From: Desulfoplanes sp.
Lineage (GTDB): Bacteria > Desulfobacterota > Desulfovibrionia > Desulfovibrionales > Desulfomicrobiaceae
Direction of reading: 5' to 3'
Length of the DNA stretch: 5,490 nucleotides
NCBI GenBank assembly: GCA_028708105.1
Contig: JAQVZR010000152.1
Span: forward strand, 1-5,490
Every line of letters starts with the position of its first letter. Within the stretch, counting starts at the first letter, position 1. Below are positions 1-5,417 of the stretch, piece after piece. The notes under the pieces are model-generated. The model did no database searches. It had not been told where the DNA came from and saw only the letters and a program-made list of their open reading frames with translations. Made by a program: the position numbers and the translations under genes.

Positions 1-1
1 G

Positions 2-511
2 GAAGTGGAACTTGTCCAGTCAGGCAGGGGGCCTCTGGGGAATCTGCTCCGTGATTCCAGGCTGCTTCCCAGAACATTTACGCCTTCAGGTCGTACTCCG
101 GTGGCCTCTGCCCACGCCCTGGGTTTGCTGGGTCCACGCACCATTGCCGTACACTGTGTGCACGTGACACCGGAGGATGTGGTTATTTTGGCCGCCACGG
201 GAACCCGAGTCTGTCTGTGTCCACGGAGTAATGAGCAGATCGGAGTGGGGGTGGCTCCTGTCGAGGCCATGCTTGGGGCGGGACTCCGTTTGTGTCTTGG
301 TACCGATGGGCTGAGTTCCAATGACGATCTTGATCTGGGCGCAGAAATAGCATGGTTGCGTCGGGCATATCCTGGATTGGCCTTCAGGGATATCATGGCC
401 ATGGCTACCATCAATGGCGCCGAGGCTCTGGGGATTGCCCGGGATTACGGCTCCCTGGAACCGGGTAAAAAAGCGGCTTTTATCCGTATGTCTGCAGTGG
501 AGGAGGCCTGA
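2..511 (+). CDS. COG0402-type amidohydrolase / cyclic deaminase, C-terminal part (5' truncated by window edge)
   Basis: This is the last ~169 codons of a metal-dependent amidohydrolase of the chlorohydrolase/cytosine deaminase/S-adenosylhomocysteine deaminase group, ending in TGA. The frame is open to the left edge, and the GTG at 5-7 is internal, not a start. Seen directly: VHCVHVTPEDV (His codons at 152-154 and 161-163), CPRSN, LGTDGLSSNDDLDL (Asp codon 305-307) and the C-terminal GSLEPGKKAAF. In characterised relatives the His of HCVH acts at the active site and the Asp of the TD motif is a metal ligand. The N-terminal HxH metal site and the His preceding the ExxEEV-like stretch would lie left of the window. 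The substrate cannot be fixed. The TDGLSSN form resembles aminodeoxyfutalosine deaminases of the futalosine menaquinone pathway as well as MTA/SAH deaminases. It is convergent with the isomerase gene, 84 bases away. Confidence 0.85.
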   Translation, partial: EVELVQSGRGPLGNLLRDSRLLPRTFTPSGRTPVASAHALGLLGPRTIAVHCVHVTPEDVVILAATGTRVCLCPRSNEQIGVGVAPVEAMLGAGLRLCLGTDGLSSNDDLDLGAEIAWLRRAYPGLAFRDIMAMATINGAEALGIARDYGSLEPGKKAAFIRMSAVEEA

Positions 512-523
512 AGCTTCCACTGC
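494..523 (+). other. Hairpin overlapping the amidohydrolase stop codon
   Basis: GCAGTGGA at 494-501 is complementary to TCCACTGC at 516-523. A G-T wobble and one more G-C pair extend it to a 10-bp stem that encloses the TGA stop. No T-run follows on the plus strand, so it is not a standard intrinsic terminator. It could stabilise the mRNA 3' end or contribute to termination of the deaminase transcript. That role is inferred. Confidence 0.35.
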
Positions 524-535
524 CCTTGGATCTAG

Positions 536-578
536 AAAAAACTACGCCCCGAATAGCTGTTCATATTCGGGGCGTAGT
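536..578 (-). terminator. Rho-independent terminator of the cyclophilin gene
   Basis: This is a perfect 15-bp inverted repeat, ACTACGCCCCGAATA at 541-555 and TATTCGGGGCGTAGT at 564-578, with an 8-nt loop. Five A residues at 536-540 give a T-run directly after the stem on the minus strand. The stem begins 17 bases beyond the isomerase stop codon. Read on the plus strand the stem is followed by GCGCGTT with no T-run, so efficient termination is expected mainly for the minus-strand transcript. Confidence 0.88.
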
Positions 579-595
579 GCGCGTTGGCGAGAAAA

Positions 596-1147
596 CTATT
601 CCACGATCCGTGCGTTGAGTATAACCACGGGTTTGGCCGGGACGTCGTGCTGGCCTGCACGTGTGGTGGTGACCACTTCTTCTATGGCGTCCACCACATC
701 GGCTCCCCGATATACCTTGCCAAAGACGGCGTATCCCCATGTGGACCCTTTGGTATCCAGGAAATCATTATCCTTGGTATTGATAAAAAACTGAGACGTG
801 GCTGAATGGGGATTGTTGGTGCGGGCCATGGCTACCGTATATTTTTTGTTTTTTAGGCCATTTTTTCCTTCGTTTTTGATGGGGGCGTTGGTCGCTTTGG
901 GCTGCATGTCCTTCGTGAGTCCGCCGCCCTGAATCATAAACCCTTCAATGACCCGGTGGAAGATGGTCCCCTGGTAAAAACCGCTTTGTACATAGGAAAG
1001 AAAGTTCGTAACGGTGTGGGGTGCCTTGTGGGCATCGAGTGCCAGGACAAAGGTTCCTTTGCTGGTTTCAAATTCGACCAGCCTTTGCTCGGACGCCTGG
1101 CCCACAATGGGCAGAAGCAGAAAAAGGGCAAGAAAAAATAGACGCAT
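596..1147 (-). CDS. ppiA: Exported cyclophilin-type peptidyl-prolyl cis-trans isomerase
   Basis: This is a 183-residue protein of normal length for a periplasmic bacterial cyclophilin. It catalyses cis-trans isomerisation of Xaa-Pro bonds and probably assists folding of exported proteins. Residues 1-18 form a signal peptide (MR, a long hydrophobic stretch, then GQA before S19) with no lipobox Cys, so a soluble periplasmic product is expected. The cyclophilin domain covers ~22-182. FHRVI at 63-67 carries the catalytic Arg65, FMIQGGG is at 70-76, MART at 107-110, ATSQFFIN at 116-123 and VFGKV at 141-145. The overall pattern, including the ending VPAKPVVILNARIV, is very close to E. coli PpiA. 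Trp137 lies where E. coli PpiA has Phe and where eukaryotic CypA has the cyclosporin-contacting Trp. The ATG start is supported by GGAG about 8 bases upstream. It is a single-gene unit with its own terminator at 541-578. Confidence 0.96.
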   Translation of the reverse strand: MRLFFLALFLLLPIVGQASEQRLVEFETSKGTFVLALDAHKAPHTVTNFLSYVQSGFYQGTIFHRVIEGFMIQGGGLTKDMQPKATNAPIKNEGKNGLKNKKYTVAMARTNNPHSATSQFFINTKDNDFLDTKGSTWGYAVFGKVYRGADVVDAIEEVVTTTRAGQHDVPAKPVVILNARIVE

Positions 1148-1208
1148 AAAGTTCTCCGGGGCAGATGGTGGTTGGCATGTTGGTCCAATGCGTTACACGA
1201 TACCGGGG

Positions 1209-1235
1209 ATTATCCGGAACGGGAGGCTTTTTCAA
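1209..1235 (-). promoter_or_regulatory. Candidate sigma70-type promoter for the isomerase gene
   Basis: On the minus strand TTGAAA (1235-1230) matches the -35 consensus in 5 of 6 positions, and GATAAT (1214-1209) matches the -10 consensus in 5 of 6. The 15-bp spacer is shorter than the preferred 17. It lies about 60 bases upstream of the isomerase start codon. It is a pattern match only. Confidence 0.35.
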
Positions 1236-1311
1236 GTAGTGAGAATGGACAACGGTGACAGAAAAAAGAACAAAGACTCGACGGGTCGGGAGCCGGTTTT
1301 GTTGTGGATAC

Positions 1312-1338
1312 TTATGTATAACAAGCTGAATTACATAA
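1312..1338. repeat. Inverted repeat TTATGTA-N13-TACATAA, possible operator
   Basis: The perfect 7-bp arms at 1312-1318 and 1332-1338 have centres 20 bp apart, about two helical turns. This geometry is seen in sites for dimeric regulators. It lies in the AT-rich middle of the divergent intergenic region. Short AT-rich repeats also arise by chance, so the regulatory role is speculative. Confidence 0.25.
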
Positions 1339-1472
1339 AATTATTGGCATATTGAGCCCGACGAAGATACGTGTGAACGGTGTTTTCCCCAGGCGGCCGG
1401 GACATGAGGTCGAGAACGTATGTGCAGGGTTGCTGTAACTTCGGCGGTACGCATGCCGTATCGGTCGGGTTT

Positions 1473-1478
1473 TATACT
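1473..1478 (+). promoter_or_regulatory. Candidate -10 element for the EamA transporter
   Basis: TATACT matches the sigma70 -10 hexamer in 5 of 6 positions and ends 23 bases before the ATG at 1502. No good -35 hexamer lies 16-18 bp upstream, so the assignment is weak. Use of this element would give a leader of only about 17 nt. Confidence 0.25.
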
Positions 1479-1501
1479 TTTGATACGCGGGGTGTCTTGA
1501 G

Positions 1502-2404
1502 ATGTTTGTTGGTAATGATAAGGGGGAGCCGAGGGAGGGGGACTGGTTGCCGTCTCTGGCATTAGTGGCAGCTGTGTTTCTTTGGGGAAGTTCCTATGCG
1601 GCCATGAAGGTAGTGGTGGCTTCTTTTGGGCCCATGGCTACGGTCTGGGTTCGGATGGTTGTGGCGAGTATCCTTTTTTGCCTTATCGGATGGAAGGAAT
1701 TGCGAGGGGTGCGCTTTGGTCCGGACTGGGCATGGCTGGCTTTGCTTTTTTTGCTCCAGCCATGTCTGTATTTTTTGTGTGAAGGGTTTGCCGTAAAATA
1801 TACCTCTTCGGCCCAGGCCGGGATGATTTCTGCGGTGCTGCCACTGATGGTTATGCTGGGAGCCTATGTCACTCTTGGTGAAAAAAGTGGATTGATGGTT
1901 TGGGCCGGGTGCGGTGTCTCTTTTGTCGGTGTCGTCTGGTTGACGGCTGAATCCGTGCCTACGAGTACAGCCCCAGATCCCCTGCTGGGAAACATGCTGG
2001 AAGCGGCTGCTATGGCCTGCGGAGCCGGATATATGCTGCTGGTCAGAAAACTGGCTACAAACTATACGCCGTGGGTGCTTACCGGTATGCAGTTTATGGC
2101 TGGCAGTCTGTTTTTCCTTCCTGGAGTCTGGGGGGCTGGGATTTCTTGGGATGCCCCGTTGGGGGCCTATGTCCTTCTCCTCTATCTCGGGTCGTTTGTA
2201 ACTCTGGGGGCCTTTGGCTTGTACAATTGGGGCATTGCCAGGGTGCCTGCGGGAAGAGCTTCTGTATTTATTAACCTTGTTCCTGTCATCGCCGTCTGTT
2301 TGGGAGTGCTGTGCATGGGAGAAACCTTGTCGGTCGAGCAGCAGTTGGCCTGTGTCGTGGTTTTCGGCGGTGTTCTGATTGCTCAGGTTCGGTTGGGGCG
2401 TTAA
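1502..2404 (+). CDS. EamA/DMT-superfamily transporter, ten transmembrane helices
   Basis: This 300-residue inner-membrane protein has the usual size and architecture of the drug/metabolite transporter superfamily. It has two tandem EamA repeats (~18-148 and ~163-297), each with about five helices. Approximate helices are 17-37, 43-63, 76-96, 104-124, 130-149, 163-183, 190-210, 222-242, 253-273 and 279-297. Typical motifs are FLWGSSYAAMKV at the start of repeat 1 and, in repeat 2, GLYNWGIARVPAGRASVFINLVP followed by MGETL. Relatives export amino acids, metabolites or drugs by proton-coupled exchange, but the substrate cannot be read from the sequence. The ATG at 1502 has only a weak GGGGTG upstream. 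An in-frame TTG at 1547 sits 6 bases after a strong GAGGGAGGGG and would remove a hydrophilic 15-residue leader, so the start is uncertain. The gene stands alone on the plus strand and is convergent with the SLOG-like gene. Confidence 0.93.
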   Translation: MFVGNDKGEPREGDWLPSLALVAAVFLWGSSYAAMKVVVASFGPMATVWVRMVVASILFCLIGWKELRGVRFGPDWAWLALLFLLQPCLYFLCEGFAVKYTSSAQAGMISAVLPLMVMLGAYVTLGEKSGLMVWAGCGVSFVGVVWLTAESVPTSTAPDPLLGNMLEAAAMACGAGYMLLVRKLATNYTPWVLTGMQFMAGSLFFLPGVWGAGISWDAPLGAYVLLLYLGSFVTLGAFGLYNWGIARVPAGRASVFINLVPVIAVCLGVLCMGETLSVEQQLACVVVFGGVLIAQVRLGR

Positions 2405-2419
2405 CGATGAATCTGAAGT

Positions 2420-2505
2420 GCATGGACGGGGAGCATAATAATGATGCATGGCGTTATTAATGGCATTGATTTTTGGGAATCCTAGTATTGCGTCCCTATC
2501 CATGC
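2420..2505 (+). other. Two-tier foldable 3' region downstream of the transporter
   Basis: The outer stem pairs GCATGGACGGGGA (2420-2432) with TCCCTATCCATGC (2493-2505) over 12 of 13 positions, counting one G-U and leaving one C/A mismatch. Inside it CATAATAATG (2434-2443) pairs with CGTTATTAATG (2452-2462) with one bulge and one G-U. TTTTT at 2470-2474 follows the inner stem. It lies 16 bases after the transporter stop and before the bidirectional terminator. It could be a 3' UTR structure, a decayed terminator or a small 3'-derived RNA. I recognise no RNA family. Confidence 0.35.
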
Positions 2506-2520
2506 GTCTCCCAAGAGGAA

Positions 2521-2557
2521 ACGACAAAAGGCAGACCCCAGGTCTGCCTTTTGTCGT
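2521..2557. terminator. Bidirectional intrinsic terminator
   Basis: This is a perfect 17-bp inverted repeat: ACGACAAAAGGCAGACC at 2521-2537, loop CCA, and the complementary arm at 2541-2557. The G/C-rich core GGCAGACC/GGTCTGCC is flanked by AAAA on the left and TTTT on the right, so a U-tract follows the core in both directions. It sits between the convergent transporter (stop at 2404) and SLOG-like gene (stop at 2573) and can serve both. Confidence 0.93.
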
Positions 2558-2572
2558 GAGTATGCTCAGCGT

Positions 2573-3130
2573 CTATTCTTTTACAAAGGAACGGGCGAAC
2601 AGGTCTGCAATGGCCTGTTTCCCATTTTGCTCCAGAAACCGGGTTCCTGTGCACGTAAAATGCGTGTGGGTAATGACCGGGGGAGGAGTGGCTTTCCAGG
2701 TATCCTTTTCCCATTTGAACCAGCCGTTTTTTTTCTGTCCGAATACATACAACGGCTTGTTGCAGATCTTGGCGTATTCAGCACCCCAGCCGGTTCCACC
2801 TTTAACGGTGCCATCTTCCTGGATGGTGCCCACAACATAGATCTCATGACCACTTGCAACCTGCCAGCAGATGGATTGCAATACTCTCCTGAAGATGGGC
2901 GCCCGTGAATAGTCACGGTTCATGAGCTTGGAAACATAGGTCAGACTGACATCTTTTTTGGCCAGCTCTTCCGAAGTCAGGACGCGTTTTCCGCGTTCCC
3001 TGGCAATCTTATGCCCTTCAAAGGAGTAGTTTACTTCTTCGATGCCATATTCTTCCGCCTTGACGCCAAAAGCCTCTTCGGTTCCGGTTGCGCCGCCGCT
3101 GTATACGATGCACTTTTTGGGGTCCAGCAT
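2573..3130 (-). CDS. Uncharacterised Rossmann-like protein resembling the SLOG/LOG nucleotide-binding fold
   Basis: This 185-residue, probably cytosolic protein has no signal peptide or membrane segment. Its N-terminal strand-loop CIVYSGGATGTEEAFGVKAEEYG (7-29) matches the SGGxxG(T/V)(D/E) start seen in SLOG-like and molybdenum-carrier-like Rossmann proteins. A second strand, EIYVVGTI (96-103), is followed by GGTGWGAEYA (111-120), a glycine-rich loop like the GGxGT loops of LOG/TIGR00730 proteins. Next come PLYVFGQ (126-132), an aromatic segment NGWFKWEKDTW, and a C-terminal FTCTGTRFLEQNGKQAI (158-174). Small stand-alone proteins with the same SGG...GTGW...GTR order occur in other bacteria and phages, from memory. 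The ligand and reaction are unknown. The start ATG has GAGGA 6 bases upstream. It is transcribed alone, with a terminator at 2521-2557 and a candidate promoter at 3175-3203. Confidence 0.85.
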   Translation of the reverse strand: MLDPKKCIVYSGGATGTEEAFGVKAEEYGIEEVNYSFEGHKIARERGKRVLTSEELAKKDVSLTYVSKLMNRDYSRAPIFRRVLQSICWQVASGHEIYVVGTIQEDGTVKGGTGWGAEYAKICNKPLYVFGQKKNGWFKWEKDTWKATPPPVITHTHFTCTGTRFLEQNGKQAIADLFARSFVKE

Positions 3131-3174
3131 GCTATCCTCGTTCGATGAGTGGTTGGGGTTGATTCTTCTAAAAA

Positions 3175-3203
3175 TCTATACTGGGGAATTATGGATTTGT
3201 ACA
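3175..3203 (-). promoter_or_regulatory. Candidate promoter for the SLOG-like gene
   Basis: On the minus strand TGTACA (3203-3198; 4 of 6 matches to the -35 consensus) and TATAGA (3180-3175; 4 of 6) are separated by an ideal 17 bp. They lie about 45-70 bases upstream of the start codon. The T10 run at 3237-3228 is upstream of the -35 and would add curvature. This is pattern evidence only. Confidence 0.35.
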
Positions 3204-3227
3204 GGCTTGAAAGTCGTACCCGTGCAC

Positions 3228-3262
3228 AAAAAAAAAATTACGGTCCATAGCACCCCCCTATG
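3228..3262 (-). terminator. Weak terminator-like hairpin with T10 run
   Basis: On the minus strand a 5-bp stem CATAG/CTATG (3262-3258 and 3250-3246, 7-nt loop) is followed after 8 nt by ten consecutive T residues (3237-3228). The stem is short and the T-run is displaced, so this is at best a pause or backup terminator for read-through from the helicase gene. The T-run may instead be a promoter-proximal A/T tract for the SLOG-like gene. Confidence 0.25.
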
Positions 3263-3357
3263 ATCGAGCCGTGAGACATATAAACAACATGGTAGTTTTC
3301 AGGTTCCAGGATTGCCCTGTGTGAGCAAGGGGAAAGCCCTTTGAAAGCTTTTTTCCC

Positions 3358-3417
3358 CGTAAACACCATCGGGTCCCGCCCTCATGCACGTGAGAACGGG
3401 ACCCGATGGTGTTTACG
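3358..3417 (-). other. Perfect 21-bp inverted repeat, 3' hairpin of the helicase transcript
   Basis: The arms at 3358-3378 and 3397-3417 are exactly complementary over 21 bp, with the core CACCATCGGGTCCCG. The 18-nt loop can form an additional 4-bp stem, CTCA (3381-3384) with TGAG (3391-3394). The hairpin begins 44 bases after the helicase stop codon on the minus strand. Neither side has a T-run: GGGGAAAAAAG follows on the minus strand and AATAGTTGG on the plus strand. It therefore does not look like a canonical intrinsic terminator despite its stability. Possible roles are a U-independent terminator, a 3' end protected from exonucleases, or a protein-binding palindrome. Confidence 0.75.
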
Positions 3418-3460
3418 AATAGTTGGTTAGATGAACAGAGCTGTGCGTCCAACACGATAC

Positions 3461-5053
3461 TTATTTGTGCCGGGGTGCCGGTGGCTTGGCTTTAACGACC
3501 ATGGGCTTTTTACCCCGGCCCCGTGTTTTGAATACATCCAGGATAATCTTGGCCTCTTTGAAGGGGACGGTAATGAAGGAGAAATTGTCAAATATTTTGA
3601 CTTCCTGGATCTGATTTCCCCAAACTCCGGTTTCCTTGTTGATCATGTCTACAAGTTTTTTGGGTGTCATGTTGTCCGCACGTCCAAGGGCAACAAACAG
3701 GCGTGATTTACCCTTTTTGTCAATGGAGACACTCCGGATTTCGTTGTAATTGCTTTCATCCAGTTCATCCTGGAATGAATATTTCAGAATGGCAGCCAGA
3801 ACGTGCTCAGGATCTCGTTCTTGCAGAAGTTTGGCGGCCATATCCATATATTTTTCCGAGTCTGTGGATTCGAGACAATCCTCAAGCAGGGAAATGATCC
3901 TGTTTTTTTTGGTTGTGATAATTTCCTGAACATTGGGCAGTTCTTCTTTGCGAATGGGGCTTTTGGTGATCCGTTTTATCAGCAGCAGCCGGTTGTACTG
4001 CTCAGGGGTAATAAAGGTGATGGCGGTGCCTTCTTTGCCCGCGCGGCCGGTTCGACCGATGCGGTGGACATAGGATTCCGGATCCTGGGGAAGGGCGTAG
4101 TTGATAACATGGGTCAGGTCATTGATATCAATCCCGCGGGCGGCTACGTCCGTGGCCACGAGAATATTGATGTGCTGTTTTTTGAATTTGTTCAGGATCT
4201 TTTCGCGTTGCCCCTGGGAAATGTCGCCATGGAGTCCTTCGGCGTCGTATCCGCGGTCCGTGAGACGGCTTGTGGTTTCATCCACGTCTATCTTGGTGCG
4301 GCAGAAGACAATGCCGTAAAATTGCTCGGCGATGTCAATGATCCGGCAGAGGGCTTCAAACTTATCCGCGTTGTTGACCTCAAAATAGATCTGGTCCGTC
4401 AGTGATGTGGTCATTTCTTGTTGATGGACGGAGACCAGATCATAGTCTTTCATGTATTTTTTGGCGATGTGCAGGATTTCGTTTGGCATGGTGGCGGAAA
4501 AAAGCATGGTCTTTTTTTCGTCATTGGTGGCCTTGAGGATTTCTTCGATATCCTCGATAAAACCCATGTTCAGCATCTCATCTGCCTCGTCCAGGACAAA
4601 GTAGGAGATTTTGTCGAGCTTGAGTGTCCTGCGGTGGAGATGATCGAGAATCCTGCCAGGTGTGCCTACGACAATATCCACACCCTGACGTAATCCACGC
4701 AGCTGCTGGGTGATAGCCTGGCCGCCGTAGACGGGCATAACACGCAGTCGTTTCTGTCCCTTGAGTGAATTGATTTCTTCGGCAACCTGGATAGCCAGTT
4801 CCCGGGTGGGGGTGAGGATGATGGCCTGGACGGCCCCGCGTCCTTCAGTGGCGCGTTCGATGATTGGCAAGCCAAAGGCTGCGGTTTTGCCTGTACCCGT
4901 CTGGGCTTGGCCGATGATGTCCTTGTCCCCGGAAAGGAGTAAGGGAATGGTTTTTTCCTGGATGGGCGTGGGCTCTTCAAAGCCTTTTTTAATCAACGCT
5001 TTAACTGTGTTTTCAGAAAGGCCAAGTGCCTGAAATTTTTGCATTGTTTCCAT
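3461..5053 (-). CDS. deaD: DEAD-box ATP-dependent RNA helicase with DbpA-type RNA-binding domain
   Basis: This 530-residue cytosolic helicase is of the DeaD/CsdA type and unwinds short RNA duplexes using ATP, in ribosome assembly and mRNA turnover and often at low temperature. All core motifs are present in order: Q motif (F7; GFEEPTPIQ 24-32), I AQTGTGKT (50-57), Ia PTRELA (82-87), GG (110-111), Ib TPGR (131-134), II DEAD (155-158), III SAT (186-188), IV IVFCRTK (248-254), V VATDVAARGID (299-309) and VI HRIGRTGRAG (330-339). After a helical linker (~350-430), residues ~436-508 resemble the DbpA RNA-binding domain (LFVALGRADNMTPKKLVDMI, then FSFITVP). The protein ends in a basic tail, RGRGKKP...APRHK. 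It is shorter than E. coli DeaD (~629 residues) because the tail is reduced. The ATG at 5053 has GAGG 10 bases upstream, and the second Met (codon 4) is less well placed. The upstream gene encodes a probable RNA-binding protein. The intervening 364-base leader suggests post-transcriptional control, which is inferred. Confidence 0.97.
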   Translation of the reverse strand: METMQKFQALGLSENTVKALIKKGFEEPTPIQEKTIPLLLSGDKDIIGQAQTGTGKTAAFGLPIIERATEGRGAVQAIILTPTRELAIQVAEEINSLKGQKRLRVMPVYGGQAITQQLRGLRQGVDIVVGTPGRILDHLHRRTLKLDKISYFVLDEADEMLNMGFIEDIEEILKATNDEKKTMLFSATMPNEILHIAKKYMKDYDLVSVHQQEMTTSLTDQIYFEVNNADKFEALCRIIDIAEQFYGIVFCRTKIDVDETTSRLTDRGYDAEGLHGDISQGQREKILNKFKKQHINILVATDVAARGIDINDLTHVINYALPQDPESYVHRIGRTGRAGKEGTAITFITPEQYNRLLLIKRITKSPIRKEELPNVQEIITTKKNRIISLLEDCLESTDSEKYMDMAAKLLQERDPEHVLAAILKYSFQDELDESNYNEIRSVSIDKKGKSRLFVALGRADNMTPKKLVDMINKETGVWGNQIQEVKIFDNFSFITVPFKEAKIILDVFKTRGRGKKPMVVKAKPPAPRHK

Positions 5054-5417
5054 AAATAAAATGCCTCTGTGTGGCGATGCTGTGGTTTGCGGTGATCACG
5101 AGCGGTATGAACACCATGAGACCCGGCTGGAATTTCTTACCGTCACACTGAAATCGGGCTGGAAAACACAGACATTGGTAGAGCGATTGAAGGCGATGTT
5201 TGTCTTGTTCTTCGTGGGATACAGTCTGCATGTTGCCGGAAGGGCAAGGAATTCGGTAGGGGAAAAATGGAAGCGGTCACAAGAACCGTTTTTGTGATCG
5301 TTCCGAATACTAAATGAGCCGGAATTACTACATTCCGGCTCGATAAAGGTCAACACTTAAGATGGCTGGTCATGAGTAGATGATGAGCGATCAGAAAATT
5401 CAACTCTTTCTAACGGG
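5054..5417 (-). other. Long leader / intergenic region upstream of the helicase
   Basis: These 364 bases lie between the RNA-binding protein stop and the helicase start, with both genes on the minus strand. The right part holds the terminator-like hairpin at 5316-5341. That leaves about 260 bases for promoter and 5' UTR. I found no convincing sigma70 promoter and no recognisable riboswitch. The short open frames here have no supporting ribosome site or family resemblance. Local structure includes CGGTCACAA/TTGTGATCG (5274-5282 and 5292-5300) and the palindrome GTGATCAC (5092-5099). Confidence 0.5.
5316..5341 (-). terminator. Probable terminator of the RNA-binding protein gene
   Basis: GAGCCGGAAT (5316-5325) and ATTCCGGCTC (5332-5341) form a perfect 10-bp stem with a 6-nt loop, 76 bases beyond the stop codon at 5418. 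On the minus strand the stem is followed by ATTTAGTATT, an interrupted and weak U-tract. Read on the plus strand it is followed by GATAAAGG. It most likely ends transcription of the upstream gene, perhaps leakily. Confidence 0.6.

Larger units (their letters stand above)
1148..1501. other. Divergent intergenic region (isomerase / transporter)
   Basis: These 354 bases lie between the divergently transcribed isomerase and transporter genes and show no convincing coding sequence. They should hold both promoters. Candidates are a minus-strand promoter at 1209-1235 and a -10-like TATACT at 1473-1478 just ahead of the transporter. An AT-rich segment at ~1305-1350 contains the inverted repeat TTATGTA-N13-TACATAA. 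The region is longer than two simple promoters need, so a regulator site or an unrecognised small RNA is possible. I see no conserved RNA class. Confidence 0.6.
3131..3460. other. Intergenic region between helicase and SLOG-like gene
   Basis: These 330 bases show no convincing gene. Read on the minus strand, which is the direction of both flanking genes, they hold the 21-bp hairpin at 3358-3417, a weak stem at 3329-3357 (GGGGAAAGC against GCTTTTTTCCCC), and a small CATAG/CTATG hairpin at 3246-3262. An uninterrupted run of ten A (T on the minus strand) follows at 3228-3237, then a candidate promoter at 3175-3203. Confidence 0.6.

Noticed and set aside
86..520. Minus-strand frame of 144 codons opposite the deaminase
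   Set aside because: It is antisense to a well-supported amidohydrolase with conserved motifs, and its own translation has no recognisable fold.
1562..2527. Long minus-strand open frame (321 codons) opposite the transporter
   Set aside because: Its translation is rich in His, Ser, Pro and Gln with no recognisable domain. It exactly shadows a clear ten-helix EamA protein and runs through the bidirectional terminator.
3258..3455. Minus-strand frame of 65 codons spanning the 21-bp hairpin
   Set aside because: Most of it translates the inverted repeat. There is no family signal and it sits in the untranslated end of the helicase transcript.
3803..4405. Plus-strand open frame of 200 codons opposite the helicase
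   Set aside because: It is antisense to the conserved helicase core, shows no family resemblance, and its openness follows from the codon use of the real gene.
5013..5231. Minus-strand frame of 72 codons in the helicase leader, possible leader peptide
   Set aside because: It overlaps the helicase start in another frame, has no clear ribosome-binding site and no recognisable composition. It is more likely chance.
5274..5300. Hairpin CGGTCACAA/TTGTGATCG as a terminator or riboswitch in the helicase leader
   Set aside because: The stem pairs better on the plus strand, where no gene is read, than on the minus strand, where one pair becomes C/A. No known RNA class fits.
5096..5356. Minus-strand frame of 86 codons running through the 5316-5341 hairpin
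   Set aside because: It begins next to a terminator-like stem, has no ribosome site I can defend and no domain.
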